From JAOUJD01 sp963811265 (lineage in GTDB: Bacteria > Pseudomonadota > Gammaproteobacteria > Burkholderiales > Burkholderiaceae_F), in the NCBI GenBank assembly GCA_963811265.1, contig CAWEQS010000026.1, positions 1-64,000 on the forward strand: a stretch of 64,000 nt of DNA. The letters are read 5' to 3'. Shown here in pieces: positions 21,982 to 31,151 of the stretch; positions within the stretch are counted from its first letter, which is position 1; every line of letters starts with the position of its first letter. The translations under genes and the position numbers were made by a program. The notes below the pieces were generated by a model. The model searched no databases, was not told the DNA's origin, and worked only from the letters and a program-made list of their open reading frames with translations.

Positions 21982-23627
21982 CTACAGGCGGTGGAACAGT
22001 CCTGTGTAGATGGCGGCTTCGTTCTGTTCGAGTCCGGACAAGGTCCCGCTGGATTCGGTCTGGACCTGGTAGCGCGCGCCGACGAAGAGGGTGCTGCGCG
22101 GCGACGCCTGCCAGTTGGCCTGCAGGGTCGCGGAACTCTCCCGCGTGCCCAGGCCATCGCTCGACGTCGAAGCCCTTGGTCCGGCTCGTGTTCACCCCGG
22201 CGCTCAGGGCGACCACCGGCGTCACGCGATGGCTGAGCGAGAGGCCTGCCGCCCTGCTGGATGCTGTTGTTCAGGATCAGGAAGCTCGGCGGCACGCGCG
22301 GGTCGGGCAGGGTCTCGGTCTTCAGGTAGAAGAGATTCAGCGCCAGGGTGTTGCGCACGCCGATCAGCGCCCAGCTCGCGTTGGCGCCCGTCAGCACGTT
22401 GGCGCTCTGGTTGTAGATGTAGGCGCCCGCCGGGCAGCGACTGGGGCAGGCCCTGGCGCGCGATCAGGTCCTGCGCCTGCTGGGCCCGCTCCACGGGATC
22501 CGGAAAGCGCGCCACCAGGATCGCGTCGAGCAGGCCGGACACGCTGTTCGTCGAGGGAATCTGGAACAGCACCTGCGGATACGTGCGTGATGGTCCGGTA
22601 GCCCGAGATGCTCGTCGCGACCCGGCGCTGGCGGTGCGTGAACTGGTACTGGTAGCTCGGTCCGTAGAACCGCTGCTCCCAGTAGCCGTCGAAGAAGGTG
22701 AGCGGCGACGGCCGCCACGTGAGGTTGCCGCCGTAGATGGGGCCGGAGGTCTCCACCGCCGGTGTAGGTCGTGTTCTCGTACCCGCCGCGCAGTCCGACC
22801 TTGAGCTGCGGCGACACCGCGTAGTCGAAGATCGCCAGCGCCGTGTTCAGCGTCTGGTCCTCCTGCAACTGGTCCTGGATCCGGGTGATGTCGTTGGTCA
22901 GCCGCAGCGTCAGGCCAAAGGGCGTCGGGACGCGCACGACTTCGGCGAGGTTGCGCGCGTAATACGCGTTGCTGAGCGGCGCGTCGCTCTGCGACGTCCA
23001 CGTGTACGTCTGGTCGGTGCGGACCAGCCAGCGGATGTTCTGCCCGATGTTGCCCTGGAAGTACGGCGCCAGGCGCAGCTGGGACGAGGTGTACAGGTTG
23101 TTGGTCGACGCCCCGCGCGACGTCGGCAGGAAGACGTTCTCGACCTGCTGGTCGACGAAGAGGGACGCGTCGATGAAGAAGAAGTTGTCGATGGCCTCCA
23201 GGTTCGCCAGCACGTTGGCGCGCGGCAGGATGCTGCTGGCCTGCGTGCCGTCGACGTAGCCGATCATGTCGAGCGAGACCGTGCCGTCGACCCGCAGCCG
23301 CCCGCCCTGCCGATTGAATCGCCACGCTGGGGCGAACTCGAGGATCAGGTCCCCTTCCCGGGGTCCGACGTCGCCGTAGTTCGCGTTGTTCGTCAGCGTG
23401 GCCTGCGTCCGGAAGCTGGTCTCGGTGACCCAGGCCTGGTTCCCGCGCCGTGGCGCGCCGCCTTCGACGCCTGGAACCTGAACGCCGGGCGCAGCCGGCA
23501 GGCCCTGCGCCGCACAGGGCGCAAGCGCCGCCGCCAGCGCCGCGGCGATCGCGGTCCGGGCCAGTCCGGCGCGCGCGTTCACCGCGCGCTCGGGCCTGGC
23601 CGGCACTTGTCGTGAACGCATGGCCAT
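21982..23627 (-). CDS. PEP-CTERM system-associated outer-membrane beta-barrel protein (TIGR03016 type)
   Basis: Start ATG 23627 or 23621 leads into a signal peptide with TAIAAALAAALAPCAAQG. The mature part shows alternating amphipathic strands and aromatic belts: WVTETSFRTQATLTNNANYG, GDLILEFAPAWRFNRQGGRL, QLRLAPYFQGNIGQNIRWLV, GLTLRLTNDITRIQDQL, WRPSPLTFFDGYWEQRFYG and, last, EAAIYTGLFHRL at the stop (21982). This fits the family found in every XrtA locus. Breaks lie near 22760, 22585, 22430, 22250 and 22150. About 546 residues. It probably forms the outer-membrane conduit or anchor of the exported polymer together with the Wza-like lipoprotein, an inference from position. Confidence 0.85.
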
Positions 23628-23643
23628 GACCCGCGGTCCCGGA

Positions 23644-24636
23644 TCAGCTGCCGGTGGCCCCGTACGCACCGTACGACCCGTAGTAGTGGCGACCGGTCGG
23701 ACTGCGACACGCGGTTCAGCACGTTGAAGACCACCGGGCAGTTCTCGATCGTCGCCAGCGCTTCGGCCACGGTGGCCTGCGGCGTGTCGTCCGCGGCGAT
23801 CACCATGATGACCTGTCCCATGTGCGCGGCGAGGACGCGCGCCTCGGAGGCCACGAGCAGCGGCGGCGTGTCGAACAGCACGATCCGCCGCGGGTCGTCC
23901 ATCGCCAGCTGCTCGACGAGGCGGCTCATGTTCGCGCTGGCCAGCAGTTCGGTCGCGTGCGCCTGGGGGCTGCCCGCCGGCAGGACGGAGAGGTTGGGCA
24001 CATTGGTTTCGAGCATGACGGCGTTGACCGACAAGCCGGGCTCGACCAGCAGGTCGAGCAGGCCCTTGGAGGGCGCGAGTCCGAGCCGCTCCAGCAGCGC
24101 AGGACGCGACGCATCCGCGTCGACGAGCAGCACTTCCGTGTCGAGTTCCATGGCCAGGCTCATGGCCAGGTTGAGGGACACGAACGTCTTGCCCTCGCCC
24201 GGCACCGAGCTCGTCACCATGATGCGGTTGGCGTGCCGCACCGGCGCGGCCGACTTGCCGCTGATGTTGTTCAGCAGCGGCCGCTTGATCACCCGGAATT
24301 CCTCGGCCAGCCGGGAGCGCGGCGAGTGCGGCGTGACGAACCCGCCGGCCGACAGGCGCGCGAGGTCGATCTCGACCTGGCGCCGCTTCTCGGCGCCGAC
24401 GGACGCGGCGCGCCCTGCGCGCTGTCGACAACGGGCGCCCCGGCGGTGCCCGCGCTCGGCCGCGTCGGCCGGGCCGGTCCGCGCCTCGAGTTCCTTGATG
24501 ACCCGCAGCGGAACGGCGTCGCCGCGGCGCGTCGACCGCGCGCATCCGGTGCCGGCGGCGAGCGGTGCTCGCCGACGTCGACCCCGGCCTGTCGCAGTTG
24601 CTCGAGTCGCTTCGCGGCTTGTTCGATGATGCTCAC
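23644..24636 (-). CDS. Exopolysaccharide tyrosine autokinase, PEP-CTERM locus
   Basis: Bacterial tyrosine kinase that controls polymer chain length with its membrane partner at 24646-26205. The ATG at 24636 starts MSIIEQAAKRLEQLRQAGVD. EEFRVIKRPLLNNISG precedes Walker A in VTSSVPGEGKTFVSLNLAMS, Walker A' VLLVDADASRP and Walker B IVLFDTPPLLVASEARVL. After a last frame change near 23695 the tail reads HYYGSYGAYGATGS, a tyrosine-rich C-terminus as used for autophosphorylation. About 330 residues. Breaks near 24565, 24470 and 23695. It starts 9 bp after the chain-length gene, so kinase and co-polymerase are separate chains here. Confidence 0.88.
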
Positions 24637-24645
24637 GTTGGCTCC

Positions 24646-26205
24646 TCAAGCGCGCGCGGCCAGCGCGACCCAGACGATCCAGCTGCCGAACAGCATGACC
24701 AGGCTCGCCACGCCGCCGGCGAACGCGAAGTTCGACCTTCCGACGCCGGTGGATGATCGGCGGGGTCGGCTGCAGGGACACCGTTCCCAGCACGGCCCGC
24801 TTGGTCGCCGCCCGCACCTGCCGCGCGTCGTAGAACACCGGAAGGATCTGCGAGACCGCAAGCGCCACGGCCGCGCCGGCCGCGAGCGCAAGCGCAAGGA
24901 CCAGCGGCACCAGCGCGAGCCGATTGGGGAACACCGCCTTCGGCGAAATGCGCGGCGGCTCGATGATGCGGAACTCCGCCATGCCGCGCGGCGCTGTCGA
25001 CGTCCTCCGCGATCGAGGCCGACTCGCGCCGCGCGACCAGTTGCTCGTAGTTCTTGCGCAAGCACGTCGTAGTCGCGCGTCAATTGCGCCATCTCGGTCT
25101 CGACCTGTTGCGAGCGGCCCGCGCACGGACTTCAGCTGCGCCAGGCGCGCCTCGCCCTCGCTCAGCCGCGCGCGCAGCGCCGCGACGTTGGCTTCCGCGT
25201 CCGCCAGCGAGATCTTCAGTTGCTGGAACACCGGGTTCGTCGAGCCCGAGAACCGCGCCGGGTTCGCCGCCGCGGCCTTGCGCCGCGCCTCGAGATCCTG
25301 CTTCTTCTGCTGCTCGAGCGAGGCGATCAGGCGACGCGTGGCCGCCACGTCGGGATGCTCTTCGGTGTAGCGGCGCAGGAGTTCGTCGAGCAGCTTGGTC
25401 TGATTGGCGATCCGGACGTCGAGGTCGCTCGCCTGCAGTCGCCGGTCCCGAGCCGACTTCAGGCAGCAGGACCGGATCCTCGCCGGACAACTCGCGCTTC
25501 AGCGCGTCGCGCGACTGCTCGGCAACGCGCAGTTCCGTCCGCAGCTTCGACACTTCCTCCGACAGCGCGCTCATGCGGGCGAAGTAGTCCTGCCCGGCGC
25601 CCGCTGGCGAAGCCGAGGTTCTGGATCTTGAACTCCTTGACCCGGTTCTCGGCTTCCTCGAGCTTCTTCTCGTAGGTCTTGATCTGCTCGTCGATGAAGC
25701 GACGCGCCGACTCGGTGTCGCGGCGCTTGTTGCCGACGCCGGACTCCACGAACAGCGACAGCAGGTCCTGCACGACGCGCTTGGCGCGCTCGGGGTCGGT
25801 GTCCTGGTACGACACGCCGTAGATGTTCTCGCGGCCGACGCTGCTGAACTTGATCCGCTGCGTGACCGAGTCGACGAGCTTGTCCTTCTCGATCTGCGTC
25901 TTCGCCGCCAGGTCGAGGTCGGCGCTGCGGATGATCTTCTCGACGTTGGGCCGCGCGATCAGCGTCCGCGCGAGCATGTTGATCTGCTCGTCGACGTTGG
26001 GCTGGACGGCGAGGCCGGCCATCAGCGGCTTCAGCACCGTCTGGGTGTCGACGTAGACGCGGGCCGTCGCCTCGTAGCGGTCGGGAATCCGCAGCAGCAC
26101 GACGGCGCCGATCACGGCCACGGCCCACGCCACCGCCAGCCCGATCCAGCGGCGCCGCCACATGCCGCGCAGCGCGGTCAACACCTGTTGCAGAAGCTCG
26201 TCCAT
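24646..26205 (-). CDS. Polysaccharide chain-length determinant (Wzz type, PEP-CTERM locus)
   Basis: Inner-membrane co-polymerase. The ATG at 26205 leads into WRRRWIGLAVAWAVAVIGAV (first membrane segment), then DRYEATARVYVDTQTVLKPL, the Wzz domain start. A long coiled region follows (RRFIDEQIKTYEKKLEEAEN, later SALSEEVSKLRTELRVAEQS and IASLEQQKKQDLEARRKAAA). GMAEFRIIEPPRISPKAVFP and NRLALVPLVLALALAAGAAV are the conserved proline-rich motif and second membrane segment. A third helix, ASLVMLFGSWIVWVALAARA, ends the protein at 24646. About 520 residues, normal for the family. Breaks near 25600, 25455, 25115, 25065, 24985 and 24735. Confidence 0.88.
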
Positions 26206-26250
26206 CGTTTCCCGACTCTCGAGAGATCCTCTGTGACCGCGTCGCAGCGG

Positions 26251-26869
26251 TCAGAACCAGCTCTGCGGAATGATCAGGATGTCGCCCGGCCGCATGTCGA
26301 CGTTGGCCGAGATGTCGCCGCGCCGCACGAGATCGGTCAGCCGCACGCTGTACTGCTTGCCCTGCTCGGAGCCGCGCACCAGCACGGCCTTGTTGCCGTC
26401 CGCGAAGTCCGTCAGCCCGCCGACCACGATCATCACGTCGAGCAGCGTCATGTTCTGGCGGTACGCAACAGCCTGGGGCTTGGCGGCCTCGCCGACGATC
26501 CGGATCTGTTCGGTGAACGGACCATTGAAGCTGCTGACGATCACCGTGACCACCGGGTCGCGGATGAACTTGGACAGCGCCTTCTCGAGTTCGCGCGCCA
26601 GCTCGGCCGGGTTCTTGCCCAGCGCCTGGACGTCTTCCACCAGCGGCGTGGTGATGCGCCCGTCGGGGCGCACCGGAACGGACATCGACAGTTCCGGGTT
26701 GCGCCACACGACGATGTTGACGGTGTCGAGCGGGCCGATCACGTACTTGTAGTCGGCGGTCGCGCCGACCGACGGCGCCGGCGGAAAGCTGCTCGTCGAG
26801 CAGGCGGCGAGCATCAGACGCCAGCACCGACGCGAGCAGGACGCGAAAGAAAGTTGTTGCATGCCTCAT
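26251..26869 (-). CDS. Polysaccharide export lipoprotein (Wza/BexD-like, PEP-CTERM locus)
   Basis: The ATG at 26869 gives MRHATTFFRVLLASVL and, after a one-base break near 26815, LMLAACSTSSF, a lipobox with LAAC. The Poly_export domain follows: YKYVIGPLDTVNIVVWRNPE, VRPDGRITTPLVEDVQALGK and FIRDPVVTVIVSSFNGPFTE. A SLBB repeat is seen in IRIVGEAAKPQAVAYRQNMT and LLDVMIVVGGLTDFADGNKA. The end is MRPGDILIIPQSWF. About 206 residues, the short Wza form typical of PEP-CTERM loci. It should sit in the outer membrane and pass the polymer out with the barrel protein at 21982-23627. A 192-bp gap before it is the longest break inside the export block and could hold a promoter. Confidence 0.9.
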
Positions 26870-27061
26870 GGCCTCGACCCTCCCCAAATATCCAGTCGCA
26901 AGGACTCGCTGCGCCAGGCGCAGCAGCGATTGAAAGCCAGTCTATGGTGCGCTAGACCGAACCGATGCCCCGCAAAGGGCGCCCCGCTCCGCTCAATCTT
27001 TCGTTACGAGCGGGCGGACTCTGCTAGGGCAGAGTGCAACGGCCTTGCGGACGTTGACGGC

Positions 27062-28463
27062 CTAATGCGCACCTTCCCCGAACAGCACCACGCGCACGGT
27101 CTCGGCCAGGATCAGGGTGTCGAGCACGAGCGAGTTGTTCTTTACATAGTACAGGTCGAACTGCAGCTTCCGCCGGGCGTCGTCCACCGACGCCCCGTAC
27201 GAGAAGCGGATCTGGGCCCAACCCGTCAGTCCGGGCTTCACGCTGTGGCGCAGCTCGTAGAACCGGATCTGCTCCCGCAACTGCGCGACGAACACCGGCC
27301 GCTCCGGCCGCGGCCCGACCAGGCTCATCTCGCCGCTCAGCACGTTGATCAACTGCGGCAGCTCGTCGATGCGCAGCTTGCGCAGGACCCGGCCGACACG
27401 CAGTGATGCGCGAGTCGTTCGCGCTGGCCCACCGGGCCACGCCGTCGCCCTCGGCGTCGGTTCGCATCGTGCGCAGCTTGAGCACCTTGAACACGCGGCC
27501 GCCCTGCCCGACCCGTTCCTGGCGTGAACAGGATCGGGAACCCGCTCTCGATCACGATCGCGATCGCGGCCAGCAGCAGCACCGGCAGCGCGAGGAACAG
27601 CAGCACCGAGGCCGCGACGACGTCCGTCAGCCGCTTGACCAGCCGTCGCATCGGGTCCTGGACGAATCCCTGGCCGTAGATCAGCCAGCTCGCCTTCAGC
27701 GACTCGATCGGCACCTCGCCCCGGACGCCCTCGTAGAACGCGGACAGGTCGCGGACCGGAACGCCGGCGACGCGGCACTCCAGCAGGTCGTCGATCGGAA
27801 TCGCCCCGCCGCGTTGCTCGCGCACGGCGACGATGACTTCGTTGACGCCGAAGCGGTCGACGATGTCCTGCAGCCGCGCGTCGGACGGGAACGTCTGCGC
27901 GCGGCCCGTCCGCTCTCCGCCGCTCTGCTCTGTCCTGCGATCCCGCCGGGTAGAAGCCCACCACCGTCGCGCCGCGCCCCCCGTGCTGCTCGATCATCTC
28001 CTCGACGGCGAGCGCATCGGCGCCGGTGCCGACGATCAGCGTGCGTCGGCCGCCGAACCCGCTGACCAGCGCCGCGAGCAGGACCGGGCGAACGACGATG
28101 ACCGCGCCCAGCGTGAACAGCGCCGCATAGGGCAGCAGCGCGCGAGGCGCGTCCGGGCTGCGGCAGCACTCCGAACACGAAGTAGCAGACGGGAACGCCA
28201 ACGCACAGGGCCAGCAGCGAGCGGGTGAACACGACCTGCAGCGGCTTGCGCTCGCCTCCGCGAAACAGCCCGAACATCGTGCCGACCGCCGTCGTGATCA
28301 GCGCGAACGCCAGCGCGGGAATCAGCACCGCACGAGCCGGAACGCCGTACGGTCCCAGCTGGATCGACACCGCGAGCAGCATCGAGAGCGCGCAGAACAC
28401 GGCGAACAGCGCCATGTCGGCGAACGATGCCACCGGGGTCGGACGACGGGACAGGCTGAGCAC
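27062..28463 (-). CDS. Exopolysaccharide polyprenyl glycosylphosphotransferase (EpsB_2, PEP-CTERM locus)
   Basis: Priming enzyme that places the first sugar-1-phosphate on undecaprenyl phosphate. I place the start at GTG 28463 after an AGGAAGAAGAAGG ribosome-binding stretch. N-terminal membrane helices (FADMALFAVFCALSMLLAVS, AVLIPALAFALITTAVGTMF) precede a CoA-binding-like domain with TLIVGTGADALAVEEMIEQH. The bacterial sugar transferase domain shows KRLTDVVAASVLLFLALPVL, FKVLKLRTMRTDAEG, RKLRIDELPQLINVLSGEMS, LVGPRPERPVF, HSVKPGLTGWAQIRFSYGAS and QFDLYYVKNNSLVLDTLILA. About 467 residues. Breaks near 28170, 27945, 27830, 27525 and 27405. Confidence 0.9.
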
Positions 28464-28965
28464 TACCTTCTTCTTCCTCCGCCTGCCCGCGACTGGACGA
28501 CGGACAGGCCTCGCAAATCTTGGATGATCGAATACTATGAATCGCTCAAATGTCAGAGAAGCGACAGAAGACCGCCCCACTCGTCGACTCGAGAGCCGCG
28601 TCGGCCAGACGCTTCGGGAGCAGGCTGGCCCACCTGAATGGCCGGTCCGCAAGCGGCAATCCTGCGACAGACTGACGCCTCGGGTCAGTTGGCAATGCTG
28701 CGTATGCCGCGACCGCGGACGATGGCTGGGAAGTGGGCGCCGAGGGCCGCGCCCTGTTGCTGGCTGGTGAGTTCCTCCGCCGGGTACTGCTGCTTCTCGA
28801 TTCTGGAAATAGCCTAAACAGGTTAGTCGCATCGCGGCAACGGCAGTTCGTCGGCTAGCGCTCACCGCGCGACCCGGGCGCGCGTCGCAGTCCGCGTCGA
28901 TTTCGCGACGTCGCCGGACCCGATTCCGCGCCGAACCGATGAATTGAGGCCGGAAACGCCGCCAT
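28464..28965. other. 500-bp non-coding gap with a candidate promoter for the export block
   Basis: No convincing gene is seen between the sugar-transferase start and the protease stop. On the minus strand CTGACA (28551-28556) and TATTCG (28529-28534) are 16 bp apart and point at the GTG at 28463, about 65 bp away; this is a plausible but weak sigma-70 promoter. An inverted repeat ACTGAC...GTCAGT lies near 28670-28690 and could be an operator or a hairpin. The gap divides the regulator/protease section from the priming-export-assembly section, so separate transcription starts are likely. No strong terminator with a T-run was found. Confidence 0.35.
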
Positions 28966-29829
28966 TCATCGCTTGACACGGGCGAGGAGTTCGATGAGGG
29001 CGCGCGACGGGATCGCATAGCTGATGCCCGAAGGCTGCGACAGCGCCGATTCCCTCGTCGACTTCACCAGCACCATGTTGATGATGCCGACGACCTCGCC
29101 GCTCGCGCCGTCGTACAGCGGACTGCCGCTCTGGCCGGGATACGCGGTGGCGTCGAGCTGGAACACGGGGAACGAGCCTTCGCGCAGCCGGCGCAGGACT
29201 TTTGCATCGAGTTGCTGGCCGGTCGCCGCCGGGATGGCCACGGGCGCGATCGCCGCCACCATGGCCCGGTGGGTCGCCGCGAAGAGGCCCAGCACCGTCC
29301 CGATCGGGAACCCGGTGAAGAGCAGCTGGTCGCCTTCGGCCACCGTGGCCGAGTCGCGCAGCGGCAGCGCGGGCAGCGGCGCGCCGCTCATCTTCAAGAC
29401 GGCGAGGTCGTGCTCCGCGTCCGTGGCCAGCGTGGCGAGCCGGCGTGCTTCGGGACGCGACGGATCGGCGGTGGGAAGCATCGCCACCAGCACCTCGGGA
29501 TCGGCCCCGGGCTCGAGCACCGTGGGCAGGACGTGGGCGTTGGTCGCGACCAGCGTGCCGTCGCCGACGACGAATCCCGTCCCGGCGAAGCGGAACTGCG
29601 GGACGCGCGTCGCCTGGAAGGTGCCGATCGCGACGATCGACAGCTTGACCCGCGGGATCGAGGCGGACGCCTGCGCGAGAGCGGCTGGGCTGCCTGCCGC
29701 GAGAACGACCAGCAGCAAGAGAGCCGAGAGCGCCCGCAGGCGGGACCGCAGCACGCTCGGAGACGTCGCAAGCGCCGCCAATGCCCGCGACGGCGAGAGG
29801 CGGCGCCACAACGCCGTGGGCAGCGTCAC
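28966..29829 (-). CDS. Secreted trypsin-like serine protease
   Basis: The GTG at 29829 overlaps the TGA of the dehydrogenase gene (GTGA). A long basic N-terminus runs into the signal helix ALSALLLLVVLAAGSPAALA. The chymotrypsin-fold domain has the full triad: His in LVATNAHVLP, Asp in DAEHDLAVLKM and Ser in AYPGQSGSPLYDG. The end (ISYAIPSRALIELLARVKR) is typical of short HtrA-like proteins that lack a PDZ domain. 287 residues, intact frame. A periplasmic protease is unusual this deep in the polysaccharide operon; it might process or quality-control exported PEP-CTERM proteins, which is inference from position only. Confidence 0.85.
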   Translation of the reverse strand: MTLPTALWRRLSPSRALAALATSPSVLRSRLRALSALLLLVVLAAGSPAALAQASASIPRVKLSIVAIGTFQATRVPQFRFAGTGFVVGDGTLVATNAHVLPTVLEPGADPEVLVAMLPTADPSRPEARRLATLATDAEHDLAVLKMSGAPLPALPLRDSATVAEGDQLLFTGFPIGTVLGLFAATHRAMVAAIAPVAIPAATGQQLDAKVLRRLREGSFPVFQLDATAYPGQSGSPLYDGASGEVVGIINMVLVKSTRESALSQPSGISYAIPSRALIELLARVKR

Positions 29830-31108
29830 AAGCGCCAGACCTGCGAGGCCGCGCGACCGGAACTGCGCCGCATCGGCCTGGCGACTTGACGTCGACGTAC
29901 AGCCCGCCCGGCTGCAGCTTGCTCACGTAGTCGTCGAGCGAGCGGCGCTTGAACGCGTCGTGCGCGACCGCCGCGACGATCGCCTGCGCGCGGGGCAGTT
30001 CGTCCCACGAGCGCAGCGTCACGCCGTACTCGTGCATGGCTTCGGCCGCGTCGGCGAGCGGATCGTGGACGCTCACGCGGCAGCCGTACGACTCCAGCTC
30101 GCGGATGATGTCGATCACGCGCGAGTTGCGCAGGTCGGGGCAGTTCTCCTTGAACGTCAGCCCGAGGACGATGACGTCGCAGTCCTTGACGTGCCCGCCG
30201 GCCTGGATCATCTGCTTGACCGTCTGCTCGGCGACGTAGTGGCCCATGCCGTCGTTGATGCGGCGTCCCGCGAGGATGACCTGCGGGTGGTAGCCGAGCA
30301 TGTCGGCCTTGTGCGTCAGGTAGTACGGATCGACGCCGATGCAGTGGCCGCCGACGAGGCCCGGACGGAACGGCAGGAAGTTCCACTTGGTGCCGGCCGC
30401 CTTCAGCACTTCCATCGTGTCGATGCCGATGCGGTGGAAGATCAGCGCGAGTTCGTTCATCAGCGCGATGTTCAGGTCGCGCTGCGTGTTCTCGATGACC
30501 TTGGCCGCCTCCGCCACTTGATGCTCGACGCGCGGTGCACGCCGGCCGTCACCACCATCGAGTAGGTGTCGGCCACGCGCTCCAGCGTCTCGGGCGTGTC
30601 GCCGGAGACGACCTTCACGATGCGCGTCAGCGTGTGTTCCTTGTCGCCCGGGTTGATCCGCTCCGGCGAGTAGCCGACGAAGAAGTCCTGCTTCCACTTC
30701 ATGCCCGGACTCGCGCTCGAGCAGCGGAATGCAGACTTCCTCGGTGGCGCCCGGGTAGACGGTCGACTCGTAGACGACCGTGGCGCCCTTCTTCATGTGG
30801 CGCCCGACCGTGATGCTCGCGCCGACGAGCGGGGAAAAGTCGGGCTGGTGGGCGGCGTCGATCGGCGTGGGGACGGCGACGATGATGAAGTCCGCCTCGC
30901 GCAGGCGCGCAGGGTCGGTCGTCGGTTCGAGCAGGCGCGCGGCCTTCAGGTCCTCCGTGCTCACCTCGCCCGTGGGATCCACGTGCCGGAGGTAGGCGTC
31001 GATCTTCTCCTTCGACAGATCGAAGCCCACCGTGCGGACCTTCTTGCCGAACTCCATCGCGAGCGGAAGACCCACGTACCCGAGCCCGACGACGCCGATC
31101 ACTGACAT
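29826..31108 (-). CDS. tviB: UDP-N-acetyl sugar 6-dehydrogenase (TviB/WecC family)
   Basis: Oxidises C6 of a UDP-N-acetylhexosamine to the uronate using two NAD. The ATG at 31108 gives MSVIGVVGLGYVGLPLAMEF (NAD-binding GxGxxG). ADFIIVAVPTPIDAAHQPDF, VYESTVYPGATEEVCIPLLE, FFVGYSPERINPGDKEHTLT, AAKVIENTQRDLNIALMNEL, RPGLVGGHCIGVDPYYLTHK (catalytic Cys in GGHCIGVDPYY) and LGLTFKENCPDLRNSRVIDI are all family signatures. Breaks near 30700, 30535 and 29885; the end is rebuilt as QVWRL at 29826. About 427 residues, normal for the family. It lies between prsT and the protease. With wecB it may yield a ManNAcA-like donor, but GalNAcA is equally possible. Confidence 0.88.
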
Positions 31109-31151
31109 GTTTCGCTGTTCCTTCTTCTTGTTTGAACGTGATGCGATGGCG

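Noticed and set aside
26971..26986. Possible sigma-54 site before the export lipoprotein gene
   Set aside because: GG and GC spacing is right and TTGC is present, but the -24 half lacks the TGGCAC pattern. In a GC-rich gap this can occur by chance.
28648..28663. Possible sigma-54 site in the 500-bp gap
   Set aside because: Only the GG, TTGC and spacing match; the distance to the gene start is 185 bp.
28862..31108. A 748-codon dehydrogenase-protease fusion
   Set aside because: The continuous frame arises from indels in tviB. Restoring the usual end of the dehydrogenase gives a separate protease in its own frame with a GTGA start.
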